Origin: Bacteroidales bacterium | Lineage (GTDB): Bacteria; Bacteroidota; Bacteroidia; Bacteroidales; Muribaculaceae | Direction: 5' to 3' | Assembly (NCBI GenBank): GCA_014800795.1 | Contig: JAAVFL010000009.1 | Location: 62,001 to 126,000 of the forward strand | DNA length: 64,000 nucleotides | Part shown: positions 9,262 to 18,004 of the stretch, piece after piece | How positions within the stretch are numbered: the stretch's first letter is position 1 | How the letters are laid out: each line of letters begins with the position of its first letter | Position numbers and translations under genes: made by a program | The notes under the pieces: generated by a model | The model's database searches: none | What the model saw: the letters and a program-made list of their open reading frames with translations, nothing else | Told to the model about the DNA's origin: nothing

Positions 9262-11214
9262 TCAGAGCGCAACCTTCCGGAACAGCTCCGATCCGTCGGC
9301 AAAACGGACTTTAATCAAATATATTCCATGGGCAGGAAGCGTAAGCACTCCCCCACCGGCGGCTGTGGCCCGAACTCCCGAGGGGGTATACGCCTCAATT
9401 CCGTCGACTGTATCGTCACCTTCGACTGTCACACACAGGCCGTTCGCCGTTATACTCACCTTCCGGTCGGCACCGACCGATCCTACCGAGCTATTCTCGC
9501 CGAGCGTAAGCTCAGGCCAGGTCCACGATGCCTTGTCGGTGGTCTCAGGAATACTTTCGATTTTTAAAGCGTTTTGACGACGGTCGCGCACCTGAACATT
9601 CACCCTCATCTCACGCCCGCAACCGGGAGCCTTATCCTCGCCCAACAGGGTCCACGGGATCGCGACCTCCATACGGTAGAACGTTTTGTGCGCATCAAGC
9701 ACATAGGTTATACCATCGGCCGGTATCTCAGGCTGCCATTTGCCGCCGCTTCCACATCTGAGAGTGGTACTTCCGTCGGGACTGAAGAAAAACCTGAACA
9801 TTCCCTCCTGCGGATAGGTGTCGCAACATCCGGCCACATCAAGATATAGGAACAGTCCGTCTTTATCTACAGCATCGTTCACTATATCACGGTCGACTAC
9901 GTATGCATAGAAATACAGATTTTCGTTGTCATACAGGAAATCCATCTCCATACGATTGCCTATATGGGTACCCATCGTAAGCTGCTTGCCGAGAGGATAT
10001 GTCCAGGCATCCTTCAAAGGGTTGGCATCGAGAACGGGGGTCCCGAACGGGGCCTCGAACCCCTTGCGGGGCATGCCTTTTATCAGTCCGAGAACGCAGT
10101 TGCCTCCTGAATATCCTACATTTGCCAGAGCATACAGATAACCGTCGTCGGCAACTCCGAGCGAGCCCCAGTTGGCGAACTCACACTCCCCGCGATAGAA
10201 CGGCATGCTGACCGCCTTGAAATTTCTGGCATCGGCATCGCCTACAGCCACAAAGAGCGGATACTTGCTTATCTCCTCCGTAGCCCGCCCATCGTGATTA
10301 CCCATCCACGAAGCCACAGTCTCTCCTCCGGGAAGTTTCCGGATATACGGAGCGCCGGAATTATATTGCATGTCCTCCTCGCGTTCGAAAATCATATCGC
10401 GGTTGCGGCTCCCGGCGTCAACCCACTGGCTCCAGTTATCCTCAAGAGAACAACGGAACGTAGTGGCACGCGGCACCCACTGGTAATTGTTGTGTCCGAA
10501 ATCCTCGATAATACCTACTATCTCGCCGGCATCGGTGATGATGGCTGTCGCCATACCGTCGCGGTAACCGGCACGGTAGCAGACACGCTCGGCAGGCCCC
10601 CACGTCAGACCGTTGTCATACGACCGGCTTATCATTATCTCCTGATCGCCACACCCTTTCAGCTCAACCGAAAAGAAACACTGAACCTCGCCCGAAGGCA
10701 GTTGCAGGAACGACGGTTCCCAACAGCCGTCCTCCCCGTAATATTCGGCATCGAAAACGAATATCGGCCCGCTCCACGTTTTTCCGCAGTCGCTGCTTCT
10801 CATTACCCTTATGCCGAATTTACGATCCTCGCTGTAAGGCTCGTTCGGCCTGGGATTCAAACCGACAAGAATGGTTCCGTCGGCAAGTTGCGTGAAATCA
10901 GGCGACCCGTAAACATATCCCGAAGGATGGCGCACTATCATTTCCGGCGTACTCCAGCTTGCACCATAGTCGCTGCTGAGGGTATAGGCCAACCCGTCGC
11001 CGTAAGCTCCGACAACCATCAGACGTCCGTCGAGCAACTGCACCATGCGTCCGTAGTTACCGCCCCAGCTCATGGCATCGACACGCGTCGACATATCCCA
11101 ATAGATGCGCGAACGGTCATAAGGCTCATGCCTGGCGGCCATCGCCGGAAGCAACGACAACACCGCAACGACGGATGCCGCCGCCATACGGAAACTTTCG
11201 GATCGGAGATTCAT
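9262..11214 (-). CDS. Sialidase-fold (BNR/Asp-box) enzyme with CBM9-like domain, paralogue 3
   Basis: Secreted 650-residue protein, 34 bases upstream of paralogue 4 and most like it: both share IYWDMSTR after the signal peptide, the same ASWMG segment and the same C-terminal LDVAGCCDTYPQ run in the CBM9-like part. Asp boxes are SSDYGASW, SSDCGKTW and SYDNGLTW. The candidate catalytic pair is Glu166 (CWEP) and Glu237 (IIEDFG). The second motif differs slightly: MATAII and EDFG replace MPxAI and EDNG, so specificity may differ. The C-terminus (HGIYLIKVRFADGS) again looks like a sorting or anchoring tail. Expected to work outside the cell or in the periplasm on oligosaccharides from the same glycan as its siblings. 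Confidence 0.8.
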   Translation of the reverse strand: MNLRSESFRMAAASVVAVLSLLPAMAARHEPYDRSRIYWDMSTRVDAMSWGGNYGRMVQLLDGRLMVVGAYGDGLAYTLSSDYGASWSTPEMIVRHPSGYVYGSPDFTQLADGTILVGLNPRPNEPYSEDRKFGIRVMRSSDCGKTWSGPIFVFDAEYYGEDGCWEPSFLQLPSGEVQCFFSVELKGCGDQEIMISRSYDNGLTWGPAERVCYRAGYRDGMATAIITDAGEIVGIIEDFGHNNYQWVPRATTFRCSLEDNWSQWVDAGSRNRDMIFEREEDMQYNSGAPYIRKLPGGETVASWMGNHDGRATEEISKYPLFVAVGDADARNFKAVSMPFYRGECEFANWGSLGVADDGYLYALANVGYSGGNCVLGLIKGMPRKGFEAPFGTPVLDANPLKDAWTYPLGKQLTMGTHIGNRMEMDFLYDNENLYFYAYVVDRDIVNDAVDKDGLFLYLDVAGCCDTYPQEGMFRFFFSPDGSTTLRCGSGGKWQPEIPADGITYVLDAHKTFYRMEVAIPWTLLGEDKAPGCGREMRVNVQVRDRRQNALKIESIPETTDKASWTWPELTLGENSSVGSVGADRKVSITANGLCVTVEGDDTVDGIEAYTPSGVRATAAGGGVLTLPAHGIYLIKVRFADGSELFRKVAL

Positions 11215-11233
11215 TTTTTTTATGATATCTGTA

Positions 11234-13096
11234 TTATCGGATTATTTCTTTCGTTACTTTCGATCCCTGCCGACGGATGAAGATACCGTCCGACGGATTC
11301 TCAACGCGCACTCCCTGAAGATTGTAATACTCTACCGGACTTTCCGGACCGTTGTTGTCGGCCACCGCAGTCTCCACACCGTCGAGATCGCCCGGGAGCA
11401 GATGAAACTCAGGCCATGTCCACGACTGATTGGCGACGGCACCGGGAATTGCCTCCTTACGGTGTTCCTTAGAGCGGCGGTCGGAAATCTCCACATTCAC
11501 ACGCATCACGCGGTCAACCGGGGCACTCTCCAGCCCCAGGGCGCTCCACGGAATCGCTGTCTCTATAAAATAATATGCACGCGACTGCTTTATCTCGGTC
11601 TTGATTCCCTCCGGAACCTCATCGGCAGCATTCCATCTGTTGCCTGAGCCGTAGGTGAAGGTCACCGTTCCGTCAACATTGTAGAAGATACGGTACATTC
11701 CCGGCTGAGGATAATTTTCAGGGGTATTTTCTACATCGATCGTAAGATATACGCCATCTTTCTCGATCTGATCGGTCATGATCTGGTTGTCCTGAACGTA
11801 GCTGAAGAAATAAAGATAATCGTTATCGTAGAGGAAGTCATGCGTAGAGCGTGTGCGGCATCCCTGACCCAGAATGATCTGCTCGCATTTTTTCACCGTC
11901 CAATCCTCTCCCGAGAAAGACGCGTCGATTTTCGGAGTACCTACGGCGGCCGACACGTGGTCGAGTGTGAACCCTTCGAGCAGGGTGATTGCCGAACCGC
12001 TGTTGGGCCCGCTGAGCGAGCCGAGGGCGAATACCTTACCGTCGAAGCCCACATTCACTGAATTCCAGAGCGAACGACTGTCGGTAGGCTGTGAGAAAGG
12101 CGCGGATACCTGCATGAAATTGCGGGCATCCTTGTCGCCCACTGCCACGAACATATCCTCGTTGCCGCCCGGGCGGTTACCTGCGAGTCCCTGCCATGAA
12201 GCTATGGTATAGCCTGAAGGGAGTTTGCGGATATATGGAGCTGCCGAAAGGTATTCCTTATCCTCGGCATTCGAGAATATCATATTACGCCGGTCGCTCG
12301 ATCCGCTTACCCAGCAGTCGTGCCAGTTCTCCTCTACGGTACAGCGCATCGTGGTGGCACGGAAACTGCTGTAACCGCCATGGCCGTTATCTTCCACGAT
12401 CACCACTATCTCACCGGCATCGGTGATGATGGCCGAAGGCATGCCGTCGCGCGAGCCTGCACGGAAAGTAACCCTCTCGGGATCGCTCCAGGTCAGACCC
12501 TTGTCGAACGAACGGCACATGGATATCTCCTGCTCCCCGCTTTCAGTATATGGGTGTTCGTTCGCGAAATAACAGTGAACTTCACCGTCGGGCATCTCAA
12601 GGAACGACGGTTCCCAGCAACCGTCCTGCCCGAGCCAGCTGGCATCGTAGATGTAGATAGGCCCTTCCCATGTAGCGCCATTGTCGGTTGAACGCATGGT
12701 ACGTATCCCGAAATGGCGGTCTTCAGAATAGGGCTCGCTCGGACGCGGATTGTAAGCCACGAGAATTGTTCCGTCGGAAAGCTGAACCAGATCAGGCACG
12801 GCATTGCCTACATTTGCAGGATTGGGAGCGATCAGTTCGGGAGATGTCCAGTATTTGCCGTTATCAACGCTATAGCTGACCTTGATGCCATTGGGACCGT
12901 ATGATTCGGCGGCGGCCATAAGGCGCCCATCCTGAAGCGTGATCAGGCGGGCATAGTTACCTGACTGGAATATCACCTGCTGGCTGGATATGTCCCACAT
13001 AAGGCGCGGGTATTCATAAGGTGCATGCGGACGCCCCTGCGCTCCCACTGCTGCGGCAGCCATAGCCGCGAACATAATATATTTCTTTATTTTCAT
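11234..13096 (-). CDS. Sialidase-fold (BNR/Asp-box) enzyme with CBM9-like domain, paralogue 2
   Basis: Secreted 620-residue protein. Signal peptide about 1-20. Asp boxes SVDNGKYW, STDNGATW and SFDKGLTW; Glu162 in CWEP and Glu235 in IVEDNG form the candidate catalytic pair. It shares long DNA-identical stretches with paralogue 1, for example around 12405-12470 and 14295-14360, which suggests recent duplication or gene conversion. The CBM9-like region (FLYDNDYLYFFSYVQD) is followed by a different tail from paralogues 3 and 4: VEYYNLQGVRV then GIFIRRQGSKVTKEIIR, as found on other secreted proteins in this window. Only 19 bases separate it from the next gene, so the four are one operon. Confidence 0.8.
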   Translation of the reverse strand: MKIKKYIMFAAMAAAAVGAQGRPHAPYEYPRLMWDISSQQVIFQSGNYARLITLQDGRLMAAAESYGPNGIKVSYSVDNGKYWTSPELIAPNPANVGNAVPDLVQLSDGTILVAYNPRPSEPYSEDRHFGIRTMRSTDNGATWEGPIYIYDASWLGQDGCWEPSFLEMPDGEVHCYFANEHPYTESGEQEISMCRSFDKGLTWSDPERVTFRAGSRDGMPSAIITDAGEIVVIVEDNGHGGYSSFRATTMRCTVEENWHDCWVSGSSDRRNMIFSNAEDKEYLSAAPYIRKLPSGYTIASWQGLAGNRPGGNEDMFVAVGDKDARNFMQVSAPFSQPTDSRSLWNSVNVGFDGKVFALGSLSGPNSGSAITLLEGFTLDHVSAAVGTPKIDASFSGEDWTVKKCEQIILGQGCRTRSTHDFLYDNDYLYFFSYVQDNQIMTDQIEKDGVYLTIDVENTPENYPQPGMYRIFYNVDGTVTFTYGSGNRWNAADEVPEGIKTEIKQSRAYYFIETAIPWSALGLESAPVDRVMRVNVEISDRRSKEHRKEAIPGAVANQSWTWPEFHLLPGDLDGVETAVADNNGPESPVEYYNLQGVRVENPSDGIFIRRQGSKVTKEIIR

Positions 13097-13120
13097 TATA
13101 ATTTGGTATTTCTACAGATT

Positions 13121-14989
13121 CTACGGAATGAGAACCTTTGATACCGCTTCTCCACGACGACAGATAAAGATACCCCCCGACGGATTGGCGACTCTCACTC
13201 CCTGAAAATTATAATATTCATCAGGGCCGGTAAAACCCTCATGTACGTCACACTCCACTTCGCTGACACCATCCTGCTCAGCCGCATTGAGATTGAAGCG
13301 GGGCCAGGTCCACGATTCATAACTGCGGCATTCGGGAATTACCTCGAAGCGGTATCCGCCATTTCCGTCCATATCACGTACCTCAAGGTTAACCCTCATC
13401 ATGCGTTCCGCATCGGGAGCCTTGTCGAGCCCCATAAGTTTCCAGGGTATGGCAGCCTCAAGCATATAGTAGGTTTTCTTTGCGTTCACGGCTATGCGGG
13501 CTCCCTCGGCAGCAGCTTCGTGATATTCACCATCCTCTCCGTAGGCATACGACACGCTGCCGTCGGTATCAAGGAAAAATGTGTAGATACCCTTCTGCGG
13601 AGCTGTATCGCTGATATTGTCCACATCTATGCTGAGCTGAATGCCGTCGTTCACGTCGGCATCGTTCACCGGTGTGCGGTCCACTACATAGCTGAACACA
13701 TATAGATTCTCGTTGTCATAGAGAAAATCGTGAGTCGACCGGTTGCGGCTGTACTGTCCCATCAGCAACTGGTTGCAATTCTTAGTTGTCCAGGTCTCCT
13801 TGCTGAACGATGCATTTATCTCGGGAGTTCCATAATCGGCCTTAAATCCCTGAACTGCATTTCCGTTCATCACGCAGATCTGGTTCGAACCACCTATCGA
13901 CGCCACTGCGAACACCCTGTTGTCGAACCCTACGGCTACCGAATTCCACAGCGCATGCTCGTCGGCATTCACATTGAACGGCTGCGAGAGCTGTCCGAAA
14001 TTGCGGGCATCCTTGTCGCCGACGGCCACATACATGTCGAAGCGGTCTTCAGCGTTACCCTTGCGGCTCCAATGGTCACCCTGCCAGGAGGCGATAGTCT
14101 CTCCCGAAGGAAGACGGCGGAGATATGGGGCGGCCGAAATATAGTCCATATCCTCGCTGTTTTTGAATATCATGTCGCGGCGGTCGCTCGAACCGCTTAC
14201 CCAGCAGTCATCCCAGTTTTCCTCTACGGTGCAACGCATTGTGGTGGCGCGGAAGCCGCCACGTCCCGGATGGCCGTTATCCTCCACTATCACCACTATC
14301 TCACCGGCATCGGTGATGATGGCCGACGGCATGCCGTCGCGCGAGCCTGCGCGGAAAGTAACTCTTATCGGATCGGTCCAGGTAAGCCCTTTGTCGAACG
14401 AACGGCACATGGAAATCTCCTGCTCACCGCTGGATGTATAGGGATGTTCGTTTGCAAAATAGCAATGTATCTCACCTGAGGGTAGTTCAAGAAAAGATGG
14501 CTCCCAACAGCCATCCGATCCATTCCAGCTCGCATCGTAGATGTAGATCGGTTCACTCCAGGTGACACCGTTGTCGGTTGACCGCACACAGCGTATTCCG
14601 AAATGGCGCTCCTCGCTCCACGGTGCGCTCGGGCGCGGATTGTAACCGACTATAATTGTTCCGTCTGAAAGCTGGATAAGGTCGGGCACAGCGCTCGGAA
14701 CGCGGTCACCGTTGCCTGCTACAGTCTGTTTGTCCTGCCAGGAGTTACCATTGTCATGGCTGTAAGCCGCCGTTATGCCGCTGTACGTGCCGTAGGTCTC
14801 AGCCACTGCCATCAGACGGCCATCCTGCAGCGGGATGATACGGCAATAATTTCCTGATTCGAAGATAGTCTTCCGGCTTGTCAGATCCCACATCACACGG
14901 GTCACATCGAGAGGCTCACGATGCTCGGCAAAAGCTGTAAGGGATGCTCCTGTCAGAGCCACAGAAAGGATAATGTCGGTAATTTTCAT
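13121..14989 (-). CDS. Sialidase-fold (BNR/Asp-box) enzyme with CBM9-like domain, paralogue 1 (first of four)
   Basis: Secreted 622-residue protein at the head of the four-gene tandem array. Signal peptide about 1-21. The N-terminal propeller has SHDNGNSW (77-84), STDNGVTW (137-144) and SFDKGLTW (197-204). CWEPSFLELP carries Glu163; RDGMPSAII and IVEDNG (Glu236) follow. The CBM9-like domain covers about residues 388-570. The tail reads DEYYNFQGVRV and GIFICRRGEAVSK. GH93 exo-alpha-1,5-arabinanases share the fold and use two glutamates, and an arabinan role would suit the GH127 and GH43 neighbours. GH33 sialidase is the annotation most pipelines would give, but I do not see its FRIP motif. The preceding 204-base gap holds a promoter-like box. 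Confidence 0.8.
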   Translation of the reverse strand: MKITDIILSVALTGASLTAFAEHREPLDVTRVMWDLTSRKTIFESGNYCRIIPLQDGRLMAVAETYGTYSGITAAYSHDNGNSWQDKQTVAGNGDRVPSAVPDLIQLSDGTIIVGYNPRPSAPWSEERHFGIRCVRSTDNGVTWSEPIYIYDASWNGSDGCWEPSFLELPSGEIHCYFANEHPYTSSGEQEISMCRSFDKGLTWTDPIRVTFRAGSRDGMPSAIITDAGEIVVIVEDNGHPGRGGFRATTMRCTVEENWDDCWVSGSSDRRDMIFKNSEDMDYISAAPYLRRLPSGETIASWQGDHWSRKGNAEDRFDMYVAVGDKDARNFGQLSQPFNVNADEHALWNSVAVGFDNRVFAVASIGGSNQICVMNGNAVQGFKADYGTPEINASFSKETWTTKNCNQLLMGQYSRNRSTHDFLYDNENLYVFSYVVDRTPVNDADVNDGIQLSIDVDNISDTAPQKGIYTFFLDTDGSVSYAYGEDGEYHEAAAEGARIAVNAKKTYYMLEAAIPWKLMGLDKAPDAERMMRVNLEVRDMDGNGGYRFEVIPECRSYESWTWPRFNLNAAEQDGVSEVECDVHEGFTGPDEYYNFQGVRVANPSGGIFICRRGEAVSKVLIP

Positions 14990-15036
14990 GATATAGTCTC
15001 TACCGGAACATAATTTTTCACTCCGGTAATTCAGTT

Positions 15037-15044
15037 CAAAGTTA
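15037..15044 (-). promoter_or_regulatory. -7 promoter box before the BNR array
   Basis: On the minus strand TAACTTTG fits TAnnTTTG. No clear TTTG lies at the proper -33 distance, so this is a weak call. It would give a leader of about 40-50 bases before the first BNR gene. Confidence 0.35.
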
Positions 15045-15117
15045 AATAAAAAACGCGTAGTAAATCCTATCCCCTGAAACAGTTTAACACTATTTCAGGA
15101 GCTGGTAAAGATAAAGC

Positions 15118-15160
15118 GGGGGTGTAACCGACCGGGCTTCAAGCCACTGCGGCAACACCC
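15118..15160 (-). terminator. Hairpin between the SusCD unit and the BNR array
   Basis: Imperfect stem-loop with outer arms GGGTGT/ACACCC and CCG/CGG, and an inner GGCTT/AAGCC stem, just after the surface lipoprotein stop. It lacks a strong T-run, so it may attenuate rather than end transcription, which would let the SusCD genes outnumber the enzymes. Confidence 0.4.
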
Positions 15161-15193
15161 TCGCCTGATAGAAATTTATACTAAAACAATCTT

Positions 15194-16192
15194 TCAGTTT
15201 ACGGTAACAACACAGGTAGATTCTACCTTGATATGCTCGCGACCGGGCTCGGTAACCACGAAGCGGAAGGTCACAGGCTCGGTAAAGTCGAATACGTCAC
15301 CGGAATTAACCTCTTTATCGCCAACATATACCTTTTCAGTTTCGGGATCATAAAGGGTAAATTCTACAGGAAGAGCCGTACGGACGCCATCGGCAGGAAG
15401 TTCAGCGTCTACCCAATAGTACGAGTAATCGTATTCGGTACGTTCGAGCTTACCGGTCACACCGCCGATGCTTATCGTCTTGAACTCACCGTAATTCAGC
15501 GTGAACAGATTATATTCACGTGTCATGCCCGACGACGAAGTAGTGCGGATATGAAGATTCTTCTCAAGATCGTAGTACTTGCTGGAGTTATGCAGTCCAT
15601 ATTCAGAAGTCTCATCGTCAAGATCACGGGTCTCCACAGTTGTTGTCGAGGATTCGATATAGAACCCGAGTTTCTGCTTCTTGAGATTCACCGTAACATC
15701 CTTCTTATTGTAACGCAACTTTCGCGGAATCGGAAGCATCCAGTCTGTGTCATTAATCTGATCGGCATATACCTCATCATAGATCACAGCGGTAGCCGAC
15801 AATTTGTCGATATCCACTACCTCGTCGATAACCTTGATCCATACCGAGGTGGTATCCTGCAGGAACGATTTACCTGCATCCTCATGGTTGGTGGCCACAC
15901 ACACTACATGATATATACCCGGTTTCTGGTATGCGTACGTAAGAAGGCCTTTGTTCACTACAAGCCCGGTATTGCTCTGGTCGCGGAGCTCGTAATCCTG
16001 ATCCTCGTCACCCGGATAAACAACCACATTGTCGGCGCTGCCGATGAAACGCAGAGTCATCGACTCGTTCACGTCGTAGACATACTTGTCAACGGAGATT
16101 GCGGCCGTCGGCTGCGTTGCCTCCTTGTCGTCGCACGATGCGAACAAAGCCGCACCTGCGAGCAAGAATAAAGAATATTTATATAGTTTCAT
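15194..16192 (-). CDS. PKD-like surface glycan-binding lipoprotein (third gene of the SusCD unit)
   Basis: A 332-residue lipoprotein with lipobox Cys20 (LFASC) followed by DDKE. Acidic residues after the lipidated Cys are typical of surface-exported Bacteroidetes lipoproteins. Residues about 28-120 look like a PKD-type beta sandwich (AISVDKYVYDVNESMTLRF). The rest is beta-rich with no recognised motif and resembles the DUF5017/5018-like proteins that often follow susD. It sits 69 bases after susD on the same strand. Expected role: surface glycan-binding protein helping SusCD capture substrate. No catalytic residues are evident. The role rests mainly on position and architecture. Confidence 0.65.
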   Translation of the reverse strand: MKLYKYSLFLLAGAALFASCDDKEATQPTAAISVDKYVYDVNESMTLRFIGSADNVVVYPGDEDQDYELRDQSNTGLVVNKGLLTYAYQKPGIYHVVCVATNHEDAGKSFLQDTTSVWIKVIDEVVDIDKLSATAVIYDEVYADQINDTDWMLPIPRKLRYNKKDVTVNLKKQKLGFYIESSTTTVETRDLDDETSEYGLHNSSKYYDLEKNLHIRTTSSSGMTREYNLFTLNYGEFKTISIGGVTGKLERTEYDYSYYWVDAELPADGVRTALPVEFTLYDPETEKVYVGDKEVNSGDVFDFTEPVTFRFVVTEPGREHIKVESTCVVTVN

Positions 16193-16261
16193 TTTTAGTC
16201 AATCTAACGTTCAATTACCAATTGTCAAATTGTTAATTGTTAATTACTAATTACTAATCGA

Positions 16262-17983
16262 TCAATAACCGGGGTTCTGCTCCACGACACCGTTGGACAC
16301 GTCGATCTCAGTCTGAGGAATCGGGAAGATTTCATTAACGCCCTCGCGGAAGAATTGACCGCGGTGGTTGTTGACGACCTCAGAGAAAGCACGCATCATA
16401 GAAGCAGCACGGCCCTGACGCACGATGTCGAAGAAGCGATCCCATTCGAACGCGAGTTCCTTTTCACGCTCAAGCCAGATCTCGTTGCGGAGATAACCGT
16501 AGCCACCGGCAACGGAAAGCTTCGAACCATTGTTAATTGAGTTAACCTGCGTCTGAACGCTATTGAGCTGCTCGAGAGCTTCCTGCATGCGTCCGACCTC
16601 ATTGAGAGCCTCAGCATAAGTGAGGACAACTTCCATAAAGCGGATCACACGGCGGTTCTTGGCATTGTCGTTGGTGTAGACAGGACGGTCTTTGATCGGG
16701 GTGTACCACTTCAGGGGGAGACGGTTACCCATACCGATCAGGTTGTTATGACCGTCGGGGTTCTGCTCGTTGTGTCCCATGATGAAATTGGTGCGCACAT
16801 CCGTTCCGAACACACGGTCAACAAGAATATTGTTGGTTTTCAGCGGCGGGTTGAAGTTGTTCAGCGGGAAAAGGCTCAGAAATACGCTGTTACCCTCGTT
16901 CGTATCGCCCGATGTGCCGTCGCCGCTCTCCTTGTAAACGATTTCGAATACCGAACCCTGGCAGAATTCACCTACTTCATACCACTGCTCGTCGTATGTG
17001 ATCGCATTCATGTAGGCATCGAGGAATTTGAGCGAGTAAGCGCTCTTGAGATAGGGGCACTGCTCTTCGAGAGTCTCGGGGCTTTCGTCGGGTTTAAGCG
17101 CTGCTACCGGCTTGAACCATAGCTCTTCGCGCAATGTTTCCCAATCAGTATCCTTGTAACGCTCGTCGAAGCGGAGCATCTGGGCGAAAGTAAAGGGCTC
17201 ACCTTTTACGAAATAGTCGCCGAGTTCGGCACACTGCTTCCACTTGTCGGAACCATCGCCCGGCTTCGCCTGATACATCAGCACCTTCATCAGAAGAGCT
17301 GTAGCCGCGCCGGCACTCGCCTTACCACACTGGGTGAGGGTGAAACGCGACGGAAGCATTATAGCAGCCTCGCGAAGGTCTTTCTCGATATATGCATAAC
17401 ACTCCTCAAGGCTCGAACGCGGAATCACTGTGTTCGATACATTTTCCACCTCGGGACGGATGGGAACACCACCGAACGTACGAACCAGATTGAAGTAGAA
17501 ATATGCGCGTAGGAACTTAGCCTGACCGTAGATGTACCGGATTTCGCGATATGTATCGGTTTCCGTATCAAGTACGCGACATTTATGTATATTTGCTATA
17601 ACCTGATTCACACGGTGTATTGCCTGATAATAGACGGTCCAACGTGAAAGTATATAGGAATTCGACGTGTTGAAACGGAAGTTCACAAGCTGTCCCATGT
17701 GAGAGGTCAGACCTTCGTCGTTACCTACCATATTATCGGCAGTCGCCTCGCCGAAGCGCCAGTCGCTATCCTGCATTGTCTCACAGGCCAGCTTGTCGTA
17801 GGCCGAGTTCAGAACCGACTGAAGTTTATACTTGGTGTCATAGGAATTCTCGTCGAGCGGATTACCCACTACCGGTTCGTCAAGGAAATCGTCGCAACCT
17901 GTGAAGACTGCCGAACCGCCAGCTGCCATCGCAGCCACTACAAAGAAGCCGAGAATTTTTTTAGCTGAATTATATATATTCAT
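16262..17983 (-). CDS. susD: SusD/RagB-family outer-membrane nutrient-binding lipoprotein
   Basis: A 573-residue SusD homologue, the lid that closes over a SusC transporter and helps bind the glycan. Lipoprotein signal with Cys30 in FTGCDDFLDEP, the usual SusD beginning. Further family marks are the TPR-like N-terminal half (YIYGQAKFLRAYFYFNLVRTFGGVP) and the C-terminal ELAFEWDRFFDIVRQGRA plus IFPIPQTEIDVSNG. Length is normal. It starts 21 bases after the susC stop, and a surface lipoprotein follows. The PxxSxxE-like RSSLEECYAYIEKDL element is also present. The symbol marks the family, not a starch substrate. Confidence 0.95.
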   Translation of the reverse strand: MNIYNSAKKILGFFVVAAMAAGGSAVFTGCDDFLDEPVVGNPLDENSYDTKYKLQSVLNSAYDKLACETMQDSDWRFGEATADNMVGNDEGLTSHMGQLVNFRFNTSNSYILSRWTVYYQAIHRVNQVIANIHKCRVLDTETDTYREIRYIYGQAKFLRAYFYFNLVRTFGGVPIRPEVENVSNTVIPRSSLEECYAYIEKDLREAAIMLPSRFTLTQCGKASAGAATALLMKVLMYQAKPGDGSDKWKQCAELGDYFVKGEPFTFAQMLRFDERYKDTDWETLREELWFKPVAALKPDESPETLEEQCPYLKSAYSLKFLDAYMNAITYDEQWYEVGEFCQGSVFEIVYKESGDGTSGDTNEGNSVFLSLFPLNNFNPPLKTNNILVDRVFGTDVRTNFIMGHNEQNPDGHNNLIGMGNRLPLKWYTPIKDRPVYTNDNAKNRRVIRFMEVVLTYAEALNEVGRMQEALEQLNSVQTQVNSINNGSKLSVAGGYGYLRNEIWLEREKELAFEWDRFFDIVRQGRAASMMRAFSEVVNNHRGQFFREGVNEIFPIPQTEIDVSNGVVEQNPGY

Positions 17984-18004
17984 GACTGGAATTTCTTTGA
18001 TTGT

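Noticed and set aside
7272..14989. Calling the BNR proteins GH33 sialidases
   Set aside because: Asp boxes only show the fold. I do not see the FRIP motif, and neighbours suggest arabinose chemistry; left as sialidase-fold enzymes.
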